Positions 1 to 8,431 of a DNA stretch of 32,708 bases are shown in pieces. The notes beneath the pieces were generated by a model, which saw only the letters and a list, made by a program, of their open reading frames with translations, made no database searches and was not told the origin of the DNA. A program made the position numbers and the translations under genes. Source of the stretch: Sphingobium ummariense RL-3 (GTDB taxonomy: Bacteria > Pseudomonadota > Alphaproteobacteria > Sphingomonadales > Sphingomonadaceae); assembly GCF_000447205.1 (NCBI RefSeq), contig NZ_AUWY01000087.1, forward strand, positions 1-32,708. The letters are read 5' to 3'. Position 1 is the first letter of the stretch. Every line of letters begins with the position of its first letter.

Positions 1-725
1 CCCCGGCCGTCAACCAGCAGCACCAGATTGCCCGCGTTGAAATTGTCGACCGGACGCGGCCCGCCCGCCGACAGCCGCAGCGCCGTCTCGCACGCTTCCG
101 GCTCACCTTGCTCGTCGAGGCAGGTGACCACGCGCAATGTCGGCAGGGCACCCGGCGAAACGTCCTCCAGCGCCTGATGGGTCGGCAGGCGGCGCTGGAC
201 CACGCCGCCCGCTTCCCGCACGGCACGCAGATGCGCGGCGACGACGACCTCGTCGAGCGATGTATCGTCGCGCTTCCAGCCGCCGGCGGTGCGCCGGAAA
301 CGCTCGACGCCCTGCCCCTTCGATCGGTAGCTGGGCTTGGCGATCACGTCCTGCTGCCCGGCCAGCCAGAGGGCGAGCGGCTCCCGTTCCGGATCCCATT
401 GCTCCGCCACCGGCAACCCGGCCGCCTCGGCGATGCGGGCGAAAAGCTGCTTGTTCTTCAGCGGGTTGGTCTGGAAAGGGAAAGCGCCGGGATTGAGCAG
501 CCGGTGCAACCCCTTGCGGTCGCGCATGCTGAGCCCCTGGGCGCGGACGGCGTCGTCCAGCAGTAGGCTCTCCGCGCGCGACCAGCCACCCTTGCCCGCC
601 ACGGCCAGCGCCCGCGCCAGCATGCGCCGACGCAGCGGCCAATGCCGCGCCAGTCCTTCATGATAGGCCGCCAGCAGGGAATTGCCGGGGTCCGCCCTGC
701 CCGGCAGCGCGCGCAGGGTGAGCAA
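1..725 (-). CDS. ATP-grasp protein, sugar-transfer-associated type (partial, TTG start)
   Basis: The minus strand is open from a TTG at 725 to the window edge, so about 241 codons are visible and the C-terminus lies outside. The translation is clearly protein-like: it contains NPLKNKQLFARIAEAAGLPV, then VIAKPSYRSKGQGVERF (the ATP-grasp lysine/glycine-rich strand pair), and near the edge DNFNAGNLVLLVD, which resembles the N-x-x-x-G metal/nucleotide segment of sugar-transfer-associated ATP-grasp enzymes. The start is chosen as TTG because no ATG or GTG lies near the N-terminus and GGAG sits 6 nt upstream. It follows the nucleotidyltransferase stop codon by 3 nt and is in the same reading frame, so the two genes are separated only by TAG CGC. 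The family couples ATP hydrolysis to an acyl-phosphate ligation; substrate unknown. Other ORFs in this stretch are shadows of this gene. Confidence 0.72.
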   Translation of the reverse strand, partial: MLTLRALPGRADPGNSLLAAYHEGLARHWPLRRRMLARALAVAGKGGWSRAESLLLDDAVRAQGLSMRDRKGLHRLLNPGAFPFQTNPLKNKQLFARIAEAAGLPVAEQWDPEREPLALWLAGQQDVIAKPSYRSKGQGVERFRRTAGGWKRDDTSLDEVVVAAHLRAVREAGGVVQRRLPTHQALEDVSPGALPTLRVVTCLDEQGEPEACETALRLSAGGPRPVDNFNAGNLVLLVDGR

Positions 726-728
726 GCG

Positions 729-1538
729 CTACTCCGCCGCCTGCACCATGGCGGCGCGCCGCGCCAAGAGCTCCGCCGCGATGCCGCGCGAGCGGCTGTT
801 GTCGACGTCGATCGCGACGGCGCCGTCGCTCAGGATGACAGGCACGATGCTCATGCGGAAGCGCCGGGAAAAGCGCTGGAAGGTGGCCGCCAGCGTGCCG
901 ATGCCAAAGCGGAAGCGGAGGAGGTTGAGCAGGCCGAAAGCGTGGACGATCCGAATCGGATGCTTCACGAACTGCCCGCCGGACCGGAAGGTTTCCGCCG
1001 CCGCGAGCGCCGTCCGGTCCTTCAGCCAGTAGCTGTTGCAGTTGGAATAGCTGTCCTCGGCGAAGCGATAGAATTTGCGCTGCCCCTCGGGATGCGCCGC
1101 CAGCACGGACTCGCGCCGGGTGAAGGCGACGGCGGCATCGGCGCCCTGGGTGCGGCAGCCGTCCAGCATCTCGGCGATCGCGTCCGGCGTCAGCAGGACA
1201 TTGTCAGCCGTCGTGATGAACAGGGGAAAGGCCGCGCTCTCCGACGCCGCCAGCACGCTGTCCACCAGATTGGGCCGCGCGCCGATCGGCACCAGCCGCC
1301 CGGTGCGCAGCAGGCCGCGCAGCTGCGGCAGTCCCTCCAGCACCTGCGGATCCTCGATCGCGACACGGATCTCGCCGACGCGTTCACTCGCGGCCAGCGC
1401 GTCGACGACATGGACGATCATCGGCTGCCCCGCGACCGGCACCAGGCATTTGTGCGACACGCCCGCTTCCAACGCCAGCGGATCGGTCAGGCCGTCCCGC
1501 TTCCCCGCCAGCACCAGGGCGGTCGTGCTGCCGGGCAT
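729..1538 (-). CDS. MobA/sugar-nucleotidyltransferase-like NTP transferase
   Basis: A 269-residue protein with the nucleotidyltransferase fold signature at its N-terminus: TALVLAGKRDGLTDPLA at about residues 5-21 followed by HKCLVPVAGQPM, the usual LAG...K.L.PV.G nucleotide loop. TTADNVLL near residue 95 fits the metal-binding Asp site, and AIDVDN near residue 247 fits the second Asp site. The middle part (about 150-230) matches no subgroup I recognise. Enzymes of this fold transfer a nucleotide to a sugar or alcohol phosphate or to a cofactor; which one is not visible here. Its ATG overlaps the TGA of the upstream ATP-grasp gene by one base (TGATG), implying translational coupling, and the next ATP-grasp gene begins 3 nt after its stop. 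The three are very likely one pathway. Confidence 0.85.
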   Translation of the reverse strand: MPGSTTALVLAGKRDGLTDPLALEAGVSHKCLVPVAGQPMIVHVVDALAASERVGEIRVAIEDPQVLEGLPQLRGLLRTGRLVPIGARPNLVDSVLAASESAAFPLFITTADNVLLTPDAIAEMLDGCRTQGADAAVAFTRRESVLAAHPEGQRKFYRFAEDSYSNCNSYWLKDRTALAAAETFRSGGQFVKHPIRIVHAFGLLNLLRFRFGIGTLAATFQRFSRRFRMSIVPVILSDGAVAIDVDNSRSRGIAAELLARRAAMVQAAE

Positions 1539-2569
1539 CAGGCCGCTTCCCGCACCGGCGCCTCGGTCAGCAGGCCCTGGCGCGACAGGCTGTGGCCGAC
1601 GATGGTCTCGACCAGCGACGCATGATCGATGCCGATCGACGCCGCCGAGCGCGAGATCGTCTTCTTCGACCAGAGGTTGCAGGAGAGATTCACCTCCATG
1701 AACAGCAGCGAGCCGCTCGCGGGGTCGTAGCGATATTCGAAGCGGCCATAGTCGAGCGGCCAGAACTCCGGCAACAGGCGGCGGGTCATGTCCTCCAGCC
1801 GGCCGCGCAGATCCGCATCGTCGACCAGCACCAGCGGATCGTCGCCCGCCTCCACCAGGCCGCGCTTTTCCTCATGGCTGCGCGCGCGGTGGGGGTCGGC
1901 CGGGACATACATCATCGGCGGCAGGATCCAGGGCTGGCTGCCGCTGCCGCCGATCACCGGCACCGCGACGTCGAGCAGTGGCGCCCATTGCTCGACCAGC
2001 ACGTCATGGCCCAGGTCGAACAGCTTTTCGGCATGGGCGCGCGCTTCGGCCCAGCTGTCGACCATGGCGAGGCCCCAGGATGCGGAGGAGGCGTTGGGCT
2101 TCACCACCAGCCGGTCGGCATGGAAAGCCGGCGGCGCGAACAGGCCGCCGCGGCGGAACAGCTGCGCCGGCATGGTCGGCACGCCATGGGCGCGGGCCAA
2201 CACCTTGCTGAGATATTTGTCGTCCGACACGCCGCGCACGATCGGGCTGGCGCCCAGAAAGGGGACGTCGCGCCAGCTGAGCAGCAACGGCGCCATCATT
2301 TCGCTGTTCTGGAAGCCGCCGCGATTGAGCAGGGTCACGACGAAGTCGACATCGGGCCGCTCGAACAGTGCCTCATAGCTGTTGGCGACCCGCACATCGA
2401 GGCCGATGGCTTCCAACGTCCGGCGCATCTCATGATGATAGACGGCGTGGTTGCCGTCCACCGAATCGAGGCCACCGCCCGAGCAGGCGTGCTTGGCAAG
2501 GAAGAGGATGCGCAGCCGCGCCTTGTCGGCCTGCGGGATGCGAACGCAACGGTCGAACGGGCTCATCAT
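1538..2569 (-). CDS. D-Ala-D-Ala-ligase-like ATP-grasp protein
   Basis: A 343-residue protein. The N-terminal part has a pre-ATP-grasp Rossmann-like region (RILFLAKHACSGGG near residues 20-33). LVVKPNASSASWGLAMV near 154-170 is the ATP-binding lysine strand and glycine/serine-rich loop, and FMEVNLSCNLWSKK near 300-313 supplies the Glu/Asn metal ligands (E-V-N). This is the arrangement of D-alanine-D-alanine ligase relatives, but it is not a true Ddl: the Ddl C-terminal region is not recognisable, and the context is a nucleotidyltransferase rather than mur genes. It is the first gene of a three-gene minus-strand unit. Start 2569 or the adjacent ATG at 2566; no clear Shine-Dalgarno sequence is visible, so the exact start is uncertain. 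Predicted role: ATP-dependent ligation of a carboxylate to an amine or hydroxyl in an unidentified pathway. Confidence 0.83.
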   Translation of the reverse strand: MMSPFDRCVRIPQADKARLRILFLAKHACSGGGLDSVDGNHAVYHHEMRRTLEAIGLDVRVANSYEALFERPDVDFVVTLLNRGGFQNSEMMAPLLLSWRDVPFLGASPIVRGVSDDKYLSKVLARAHGVPTMPAQLFRRGGLFAPPAFHADRLVVKPNASSASWGLAMVDSWAEARAHAEKLFDLGHDVLVEQWAPLLDVAVPVIGGSGSQPWILPPMMYVPADPHRARSHEEKRGLVEAGDDPLVLVDDADLRGRLEDMTRRLLPEFWPLDYGRFEYRYDPASGSLLFMEVNLSCNLWSKKTISRSAASIGIDHASLVETIVGHSLSRQGLLTEAPVREAA

Positions 2570-2698
2570 GCCGTGAGGCTAGCGAGCCGGGATGACAGGG
2601 CCCTTACGGGACGATGACGGCTGGTTGTCGGAAAATTGGCGGGCGGGTGACCCTGATGTTACGGATTGGCGACGCGAACAGGACCAGGCGCATCAACT

Positions 2699-2855
2699 CC
2701 GTTTGTCCTGAGTAGCCCCTTCGACTGCCTGCAAGGCAGGCGCTCAGGACAGGGATTGAGCCTGCCGAAATGACGTATCGAAGGACCGAGATGGTAACCG
2801 ACCCTTCGATACGGGTCTTCGACTTCGCTCAGCCCCTACTCAGGGCGAACGGGGG
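2699..2855. repeat. Sphingomonad-type mosaic palindromic repeat, copy A
   Basis: The stretch starts CGTTTGTCCTGAGTAG and ends CTACTCAGGGCGAACGG, so the outer ends are inverted copies of each other. Internal pieces GTATCGAAGGACCGA and CCCTTCGATACGGGTCTTCGA are also inverted. A small extra palindrome, GCCTGCAAGGCAGGC, sits in the left arm. It fills most of the 294-bp gap between the ATP-grasp unit and the FAD-dehydrogenase gene; I see nothing else in that gap. Related copies lie at 8432-8548, 23362-23524 and 30090-30191. Confidence 0.85.
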
Positions 2856-2863
2856 TTGATGCT

Positions 2864-4483
2864 TCATTCAGCCATCGCCAGCGCGACCGCTTCCGCCGCC
2901 TTGATCCCGTCGATCGCGGCCGAAAGGATGCCGCCGGCATAGCCCGCGCCCTCGCCCGCCGGATAGAGGCCGGCGACGGTCAGGCTCTGGAAATCCTTGC
3001 CGCGGGTGATGCGGATGGGGGAGGATGTGCGGGTTTCCACTCCGGTCATCACCGCGTCGGGATGATCGTAGTTCGCGATCTGCCGCCCGAACACCGGCAG
3101 TGCCTCGCGGAATGCCTCCAGCACAAAGGGCGGCAGGCAGAGCGACAGGTCGGTCGGGGTGACGCCGGGCTTGTAGGACGAGACCACCTCCCCCAGTGCG
3201 GTCGAGGAGCGGCCGGCCAGGAAATCCCCTACCGTCTGGCCCGGCGCCCAGTAGGAGGAGCCGCCCGCCACATAGGCCAGCGATTCCCAGTGCCGCTGGA
3301 AGTCGATGCCCGCGAGCGGCCCGCCCGGATAGTCCCGAGCCGGATCGATGCCGACGACAAGGCCGGAATTGGCGTTGAACTCGGCGCGCGAATATTGGCT
3401 CATGCCGTTGGTGACGACGCGCCCCTCTTCCGACGTGGCGGCGACCACGCGGCCGCCCGGGCACATGCAGAAGCTGTAGACCGTGCGGCCGTTGGCGCAA
3501 TGATGGGCGAGGCTGTAGGCCGCCGCGCCGAGCAGCGGATGGCCCGCGCACTGGCCGTAGCGGGCGCGGTCTATCCAGCTTTGCGGATGTTCGATGCGCA
3601 CGCCGATGGAAAAGGGCTTGGGCTCGATGAAGACGCCGCGCCGGTGCAGCATCTCGAAGGTCGGGCGGGCGCTGTGGCCGACCGCCAGCACGACATGGTC
3701 CGCCTCGATCACGCTGCCGTCGTGGAGGACGAGCCCGCGCAGCCGCTGCGTCCCGTCGCCCTGGGGCTCCAGCACCAGGTCGTCGACGCGGTGCTGCCAG
3801 CGATATTCGCCGCCCAGCCCCTCGATCTGGCGGCGCATGCTTTCCACCATGGTGACGAGGCGGAAGGTGCCGATATGCGGGTGCGCCTCCGTCAGGATAT
3901 CCTCGGGCGCGCCGGCGGCGACAAACTCCTCCAGCACCTTGCGGCCCAGGAAGCGGGGATCCTTGACCCGGCAATAGAGCTTACCGTCGGAAAAGGTGCC
4001 CGCCCCGCCCTCGCCGAACTGCACGTTGCTTTCGGGGTTCAGCTCGCCGCGGCGCCACAGGCCCCAGGTGTCCTTGGTCCTCTCCCGCACCACCTTGCCC
4101 CGGTCGAGGATGATCGGGCGATAGCCCATCTGCGCCAGGATCAGGCCCGCGAACAGGCCGCAGGGACCGGCGCCGATCACCACCGGCCGCGTGCCCTGCC
4201 AGCCGGCGGGCGCGATCGCGGGAAATCTGTAGTCGGTATCCGGGCGGGGGCGGACATCATGGTCTCCCGCGAACCGGGCAAGCACGGCGGCCTCGTCCGC
4301 CAGGTCGACGTCGACGGTATAGACCAGCTGGATGGCGCTGCGCTTGCGCGCGTCGTTGCCGCGCCGGACCACCACATGGCCGAGCAGTTCGTGGGGATCG
4401 AGGCCCAGCCGGTCGCAGATGGCGGCGGGCATCGCCTCGGCCGGATGGTCGAGGGGGAGTTTGAGACCGGACAGGCGGAGCAT
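2864..4483 (-). CDS. FAD-dependent dehydrogenase (COG2509 type)
   Basis: A 539-residue flavoprotein. After an N-terminal domain of about 95 residues comes the dinucleotide-binding motif VVIGAGPCGLFAG (GxGxxG at about 104-109), then ILDRGK with the acidic residue expected to bind the FAD ribose, and NVQFGEGGAGTFSDGKLYCR, a segment typical of this large uncharacterised dehydrogenase family. VVLAVGHSA near the middle is the second NAD/FAD-associated strand, and YPAGEGAGYAGGILSAAIDG near the C-terminus is the FAD-closing motif. The family's substrate is not established. The gene stands alone between a repeat on its 3' side and the PepSY gene 60 bp upstream, so the context gives little help on function. 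Confidence 0.88.
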   Translation of the reverse strand: MLRLSGLKLPLDHPAEAMPAAICDRLGLDPHELLGHVVVRRGNDARKRSAIQLVYTVDVDLADEAAVLARFAGDHDVRPRPDTDYRFPAIAPAGWQGTRPVVIGAGPCGLFAGLILAQMGYRPIILDRGKVVRERTKDTWGLWRRGELNPESNVQFGEGGAGTFSDGKLYCRVKDPRFLGRKVLEEFVAAGAPEDILTEAHPHIGTFRLVTMVESMRRQIEGLGGEYRWQHRVDDLVLEPQGDGTQRLRGLVLHDGSVIEADHVVLAVGHSARPTFEMLHRRGVFIEPKPFSIGVRIEHPQSWIDRARYGQCAGHPLLGAAAYSLAHHCANGRTVYSFCMCPGGRVVAATSEEGRVVTNGMSQYSRAEFNANSGLVVGIDPARDYPGGPLAGIDFQRHWESLAYVAGGSSYWAPGQTVGDFLAGRSSTALGEVVSSYKPGVTPTDLSLCLPPFVLEAFREALPVFGRQIANYDHPDAVMTGVETRTSSPIRITRGKDFQSLTVAGLYPAGEGAGYAGGILSAAIDGIKAAEAVALAMAE

Positions 4484-4543
4484 GGGCGCGCTTTAGGGGA
4501 TCGCGCGCCCAAAGAAAACATCCGTTGGGTTGGAAGGCCGAAG

Positions 4544-5812
4544 TCAGGCGCGCATCCGGCCCACCCCCCATTCGCCCAGCAGCGCCGCGACCATGCTGAG
4601 TCCGGTCAGCGGGAAGAGCAGGCCGACCAGCAGCATCAGCGCGGCGACCACGCGTTTCGCCGCCGGTGTCGCGGCGGGCGGCTCTGCCAGCCGGCCGTTC
4701 CTGCGCCGCTTCCACCACAGCACCGGCGCGGTGAGGCACAGCAGCAGCAGGCACAGGCAGCCGGCGAGCATCAGCAGCCGGTTCGCCTCGCCATATTCCT
4801 GGCCCTGATGGGTTGCGATGCCCCATTCCACCGCCTGCGCGCCGCGACCGAACATGCGCCAGTCCATATCCTGCACCACCGCGCCCGATCCGGCGTCGAT
4901 CATCAGGGCACGGGCATCCTGCGCCCGGACGACGGTGGTGGCGACCAGATAGGGCAGGCCCGGCGCGGCGGGCAGCACCAGCGTATAGCCGCCGGTCACA
5001 CCCCGCGCGGCGGCGGTGCGCATCGCTTCGTCCACACCGATGCCGCCGACGCCGCCCGGCAGCGCGCCGCCCTCCCGCAGCGACCAGGGCAGTGCCTGCT
5101 TAGCCGGTTCGGTCCAGGGAAGCTCGGCCAGCTTCGGGCGGCCCATGTTGTTGGCGGCGACCAGCCTCTGCAGGCCGCCGCCCCAGACCTCTGTCCACGG
5201 CATGCCGGTGACGGCAAGGAACAGGATCACCGCCGCCGACAGGAAGCCGAGCGTGCCGTGAAGGTCACGCCAGAACAGCCGCCCCGACGCCCGGCCGCGC
5301 AGCGCCAGCGCGGGCTGCCCCCGGCGCGGCCAGCGAAGATAGAGGCCGGTGACGCAGAGCAGGATCGCCCAGCCCGCCACCACCTCCACCAGCCGGTTGC
5401 CGACCGGGCCGGTGAGGGCAAGGCTGTGGATGTCCCGCACCAGATCCATGACGCCGCCGCCCTCCATCCGGCCGAGGATGCGGCCGTCATGCGGATCGAC
5501 GAACCAGGTCGTCGCGCGTCCGCCGTCGCTCCGGACCCTCAGCCGCCAGCTTTCGCCGTCGCTTGGCGGCCGGACGATCTGGGTGACGGGCGCGCCCGCC
5601 GCCCGCTCGACCGCCGCGACCAGCCGCGATGGCGCCAGCATCGCGCCGCCCGGGGGCAGGACGATCCGGTCGCGATAGACGATCCGCTCGATCTCCGGCT
5701 TGTAGAGATAGAGCGCGCCGGTCACCGCCATGATCGCCAGCACCGGCAGGACGATCAGCCCGGCATAGAAATGCCAGCGCCACATCGCCCGGTAGAAGGC
5801 TCCTTCCTTCAT
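4544..5812 (-). CDS. PepSY-associated transmembrane protein (iron/siderophore-related)
   Basis: The product has 422 residues if the start is the ATG at 5812 (MKEGAFYRAMWRWHFYAGL); the frame stays open further upstream, but only inside the preceding receptor gene. GGGGGGACGGGG lies directly upstream of this ATG. Membrane segments are visible at about residues 14-34, in VVAGWAILLCVTGLYL, in LGFLSAAVILFLAVTG, in LLMLAGCLCLLLLCL and near the C-terminus, with periplasmic loops carrying PepSY-like repeats. WHFYAGL and HSLALTG are typical of PepSY_TM proteins, some of which act as ferric-siderophore or flavin-linked reductases. It begins 14 nt after the TonB-dependent receptor stop, so the two are almost certainly co-transcribed for metal uptake. 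Confidence 0.88.
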   Translation of the reverse strand: MKEGAFYRAMWRWHFYAGLIVLPVLAIMAVTGALYLYKPEIERIVYRDRIVLPPGGAMLAPSRLVAAVERAAGAPVTQIVRPPSDGESWRLRVRSDGGRATTWFVDPHDGRILGRMEGGGVMDLVRDIHSLALTGPVGNRLVEVVAGWAILLCVTGLYLRWPRRGQPALALRGRASGRLFWRDLHGTLGFLSAAVILFLAVTGMPWTEVWGGGLQRLVAANNMGRPKLAELPWTEPAKQALPWSLREGGALPGGVGGIGVDEAMRTAAARGVTGGYTLVLPAAPGLPYLVATTVVRAQDARALMIDAGSGAVVQDMDWRMFGRGAQAVEWGIATHQGQEYGEANRLLMLAGCLCLLLLCLTAPVLWWKRRRNGRLAEPPAATPAAKRVVAALMLLVGLLFPLTGLSMVAALLGEWGVGRMRA

Positions 5813-5826
5813 GCCCCGTCCCCCCG

Positions 5827-7866
5827 TCAGAAGCGCGCGCGGACGCCGCCATAGATGGCGCGCCGCTCGATGGGATAGAAAACCGCGCTGCCCTCGTCGG
5901 CGGCGGTCGCCGCATCGTCCGGCACATAGCGCACCACCGCGCCGATGTCGCCCGCCGCCCGTTCCTGCGTCAGGTTGCGGGCATCGACGAACAGCGTCAC
6001 GCCGGGCCGGACCCGCGCCTGCGCGCCGAGGCCGATGGTGGCATAGCCGCCCGCCCGCTTCGTGTTGGCATAGTCCACCCAGGCGCCCTGAGGCAGCCAT
6101 TCGACGACGGGCGAAAGGCTGATCCGGTCGCTGCCCAGCCGCAGTTCCGCGCGATAGAAATGCCGGGGCACCACCGGCAGGCGGTTGTTCCCGAACTGGC
6201 TGTCGTCGCGAAAGCGAAAGTCGCTATATTGATAGGCCTGCCGCAGCGTCGCCCAGGGCGCGAAGGCGATCTCCAGCCCCGCCTCGATCCCCTGATGCCG
6301 CGTCCTCCCGGCGTTGAAGGTCGCGGCGGGAATGGTGCCGGGCACCACGCTATATTGCAGCATCTCGCCGCGCAGGTCCGCGCGGTAGAGGCTGACGTCC
6401 CAGCGCGCGATGCCCAGCGTGCCGCGCGTGCCGACCTCCGCCGTCCAGGCCCTTTGCGCGTCGATCGGGGTGAAGCCGGGCGCGCCGCCTGCAGGGGCCT
6501 GGCTCAGTTCCGCAAAGCCCGGCAACTCCACCGACCGGCTGTAGTTCGCGTAGAATTGCAAGGTCTCGGCAGGCTCGTAGAGCAGGCCGAATTTCGGCGC
6601 GAACCGGTCGAAATCGGCGTCGCCGCTGCGCGCCGGGGCGAAGCGGTTGTCGATCCGCCGCTCGCCGTGGGTGTGGATGCCGCCCGCGACGAGCCACAGG
6701 CCCGGCAGCGGTGCGATCCGCGCCTCGCCATAGCTGTTGATCGTCTGCGCCTTCTGCACCGCATAGGCGGTGGGCGCGCCACGCCGGCCGCCGATGTTGA
6801 CGAACTGCTTGGCGATCGTCCTGCCGAAGCGCGCCTGGCTGCCGACCGCCAGCGCCAACGGCATGCCGCCCCATTCCCCCGCCCAGTCTAACGCGGAGAA
6901 GGCGCCGCCATCGGACGAATTCTGGTCGATCAGCTGATAGATGGGATGATAGAGTTGCTTGGCATTGTAGAAGGCGCCGAAGGCCAGCGTCCCGCTGCCG
7001 AGATCCACGGTCGTGCGGTTCTGCAACCGGATCGAATCGATATCGCGCGCTTGGTTGCCCGTAAAATTGCCCCGGGTAGGGTTGATCTCCACATTCCTTT
7101 CGCTGAGCGCGCCCGACAGCTTCTGGCGGATATGGTTGACGCTGGCGGTGAAGCGCGTCTCCGCCCCCTCCCCCAGGGCCAGGCCGACATTGCCGTTGAA
7201 GCGCAGCGATCGGCGGCGGCCATGGTCGCGGTCGCCGTCCGAACGGTCGGTGGTGATCGCCGCCCAGGCATCGCCGCGCGCGTCGGCAGTGCCATAGGCC
7301 GCCTTCGTCCGCAGCGTGCCGAACGAACCGCCGTCGATGCGCAGCTCCGCGCCCGGCGCGGTGCGACCGGTCGGCGTCACCGCGTTGATCGCGCCGCCCA
7401 GCGTCGATCCGCCCAGCCGCAACGCATTGGCGCCGCGATAGACCTCGATCTGCTGGAAGACCTGCGGGTCCAGTTCCTGGAAATCGCCATTGTCGTCGGC
7501 CAGGTTGATCGGCACGCCGTCCTGCAGCAGCGTCAGCCCGCGCATATGATAGCCGCGCGACAGGCCGGAACCCCGGATGGAAATGCGCACCTCCTGCCCG
7601 AAGCGCGGCTGGGTATAGACGCCGGGCGAGAAGGCCAGCGCGTCACGCAGGGAAAACGCGACCTTGTCCTCGAAATCATCGGCGGGAACGACGTCCACGC
7701 CGCCCGGCGTGCGCCTGACCTGTGCGGCGGCGGCCTCGGGGAGAGGACTGGCGGTGACGATGATGCGCGTCCTGTCCTCCGCCTCCTCGGCGAAAGCAGG
7801 AACGGCATAAAGAACGGCAGCGAGGACGCACAGCGAAACGCCGCGCGCGACGGAAGGGAACATCAT
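5827..7866 (-). CDS. TonB-dependent outer-membrane receptor
   Basis: A 679-residue protein. A signal peptide covers about residues 1-26 (cleavage near AVPAFA/EE). The plug domain follows: VTASPLPEA near the N-terminus may include the TonB box, then DALAFSPGVYTQPRFGQEVR, SIRGSGLSRGYHMRGL and QIEVYRGANALRLGGSTLGGAINAVTPTG, all characteristic of siderophore or metal-chelate receptors. The rest is a 22-strand-type beta-barrel ending in the aromatic residue of YGGVRARF, the usual outer-membrane sorting signal. It resembles the FecA/iron-dicitrate group in general form; the ligand cannot be told from sequence alone. The downstream PepSY protein and the upstream DUF2946-like protein make it a metal-acquisition block. 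No Fur box was identified with confidence. Confidence 0.93.
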   Translation of the reverse strand: MMFPSVARGVSLCVLAAVLYAVPAFAEEAEDRTRIIVTASPLPEAAAAQVRRTPGGVDVVPADDFEDKVAFSLRDALAFSPGVYTQPRFGQEVRISIRGSGLSRGYHMRGLTLLQDGVPINLADDNGDFQELDPQVFQQIEVYRGANALRLGGSTLGGAINAVTPTGRTAPGAELRIDGGSFGTLRTKAAYGTADARGDAWAAITTDRSDGDRDHGRRRSLRFNGNVGLALGEGAETRFTASVNHIRQKLSGALSERNVEINPTRGNFTGNQARDIDSIRLQNRTTVDLGSGTLAFGAFYNAKQLYHPIYQLIDQNSSDGGAFSALDWAGEWGGMPLALAVGSQARFGRTIAKQFVNIGGRRGAPTAYAVQKAQTINSYGEARIAPLPGLWLVAGGIHTHGERRIDNRFAPARSGDADFDRFAPKFGLLYEPAETLQFYANYSRSVELPGFAELSQAPAGGAPGFTPIDAQRAWTAEVGTRGTLGIARWDVSLYRADLRGEMLQYSVVPGTIPAATFNAGRTRHQGIEAGLEIAFAPWATLRQAYQYSDFRFRDDSQFGNNRLPVVPRHFYRAELRLGSDRISLSPVVEWLPQGAWVDYANTKRAGGYATIGLGAQARVRPGVTLFVDARNLTQERAAGDIGAVVRYVPDDAATAADEGSAVFYPIERRAIYGGVRARF

Positions 7867-7934
7867 GGCAAAGGCAACCTTGCTGAAAAGGGCATGGCGG
7901 CGCCGCTGCGTGCGGACGCCGGGAAACGGTCTTT

Positions 7935-8357
7935 TCAGAAGGCGGCGGGCGGTCCCGACGAAGGGGGCGGCGGCGCGGCGAGCCGGGCGATGAAGCCCGT
8001 CCTGAGCGCGAAGGCGATCGGGCCGAAGGCAAGCTGCCAGCCCGGCAGCGCCACTTCGGCCAGAGCAAGCGGCGGCACGCTGGGCTGCGTCGCCCCGCCC
8101 GCATAGGGGCAGTGCTGCTGCGGCGCGGTGCCGTCGTCGGGCAGGCGATCCTGCTTCATCCGGCCGTGGGGCGCCTGGTCGCGATCGACCACCACGTTCA
8201 TCGCGCCCTTGCCGGTGCAGAGCGTGACGACCACGCCCTTTGCCGTGCGCATGGGCATGAAACCCGACGGCATGACGATCTGGAGCGCGAGGACGAGCAG
8301 GGCCAGCGCGGCCAGCAGGCCACGCGCGCCCTCCGATCGTCTGATCGCCCCTGTCAT
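7935..8357 (-). CDS. DUF2946-like small membrane-anchored protein
   Basis: A 140-residue protein with one N-terminal hydrophobic helix (about residues 12-32, GLLAALALLVLALQIVMPSGFMP). After it comes VVTLCTGKGAMNVVVD and a Cys/His-containing segment QQHCPYAG, the pattern seen in the DUF2946 family, whose members are often found beside copper or iron TonB-dependent receptors. The C-terminus is Pro-rich (PPPPSSGPPAAF). It lies 68 bp upstream of the receptor gene on the same strand and is probably the first gene of the uptake block. The conserved Cys and His suggest metal contact, but that is inference and the family has no established biochemical role. Confidence 0.72.
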   Translation of the reverse strand: MTGAIRRSEGARGLLAALALLVLALQIVMPSGFMPMRTAKGVVVTLCTGKGAMNVVVDRDQAPHGRMKQDRLPDDGTAPQQHCPYAGGATQPSVPPLALAEVALPGWQLAFGPIAFALRTGFIARLAAPPPPSSGPPAAF

Positions 8358-8431
8358 GGCGCTGCCTTAATCGCGGCGGGGATGCCTGTCACCGGGCAAA
8401 AGGTCTCAGGGGATCGAAGCAGACACACCCT

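Noticed and set aside
3062..5854. 930-residue open frame on the plus strand, and similar long antisense frames at 8982-10904, 13910-15592, 20392-22563 and 28779-31424
   Set aside because: Each lies opposite genes with recognised families and motifs. Their translations are rich in Arg, Ala, Gly, His and Gln in the way expected from the complement of high-GC codons, and have no motifs.
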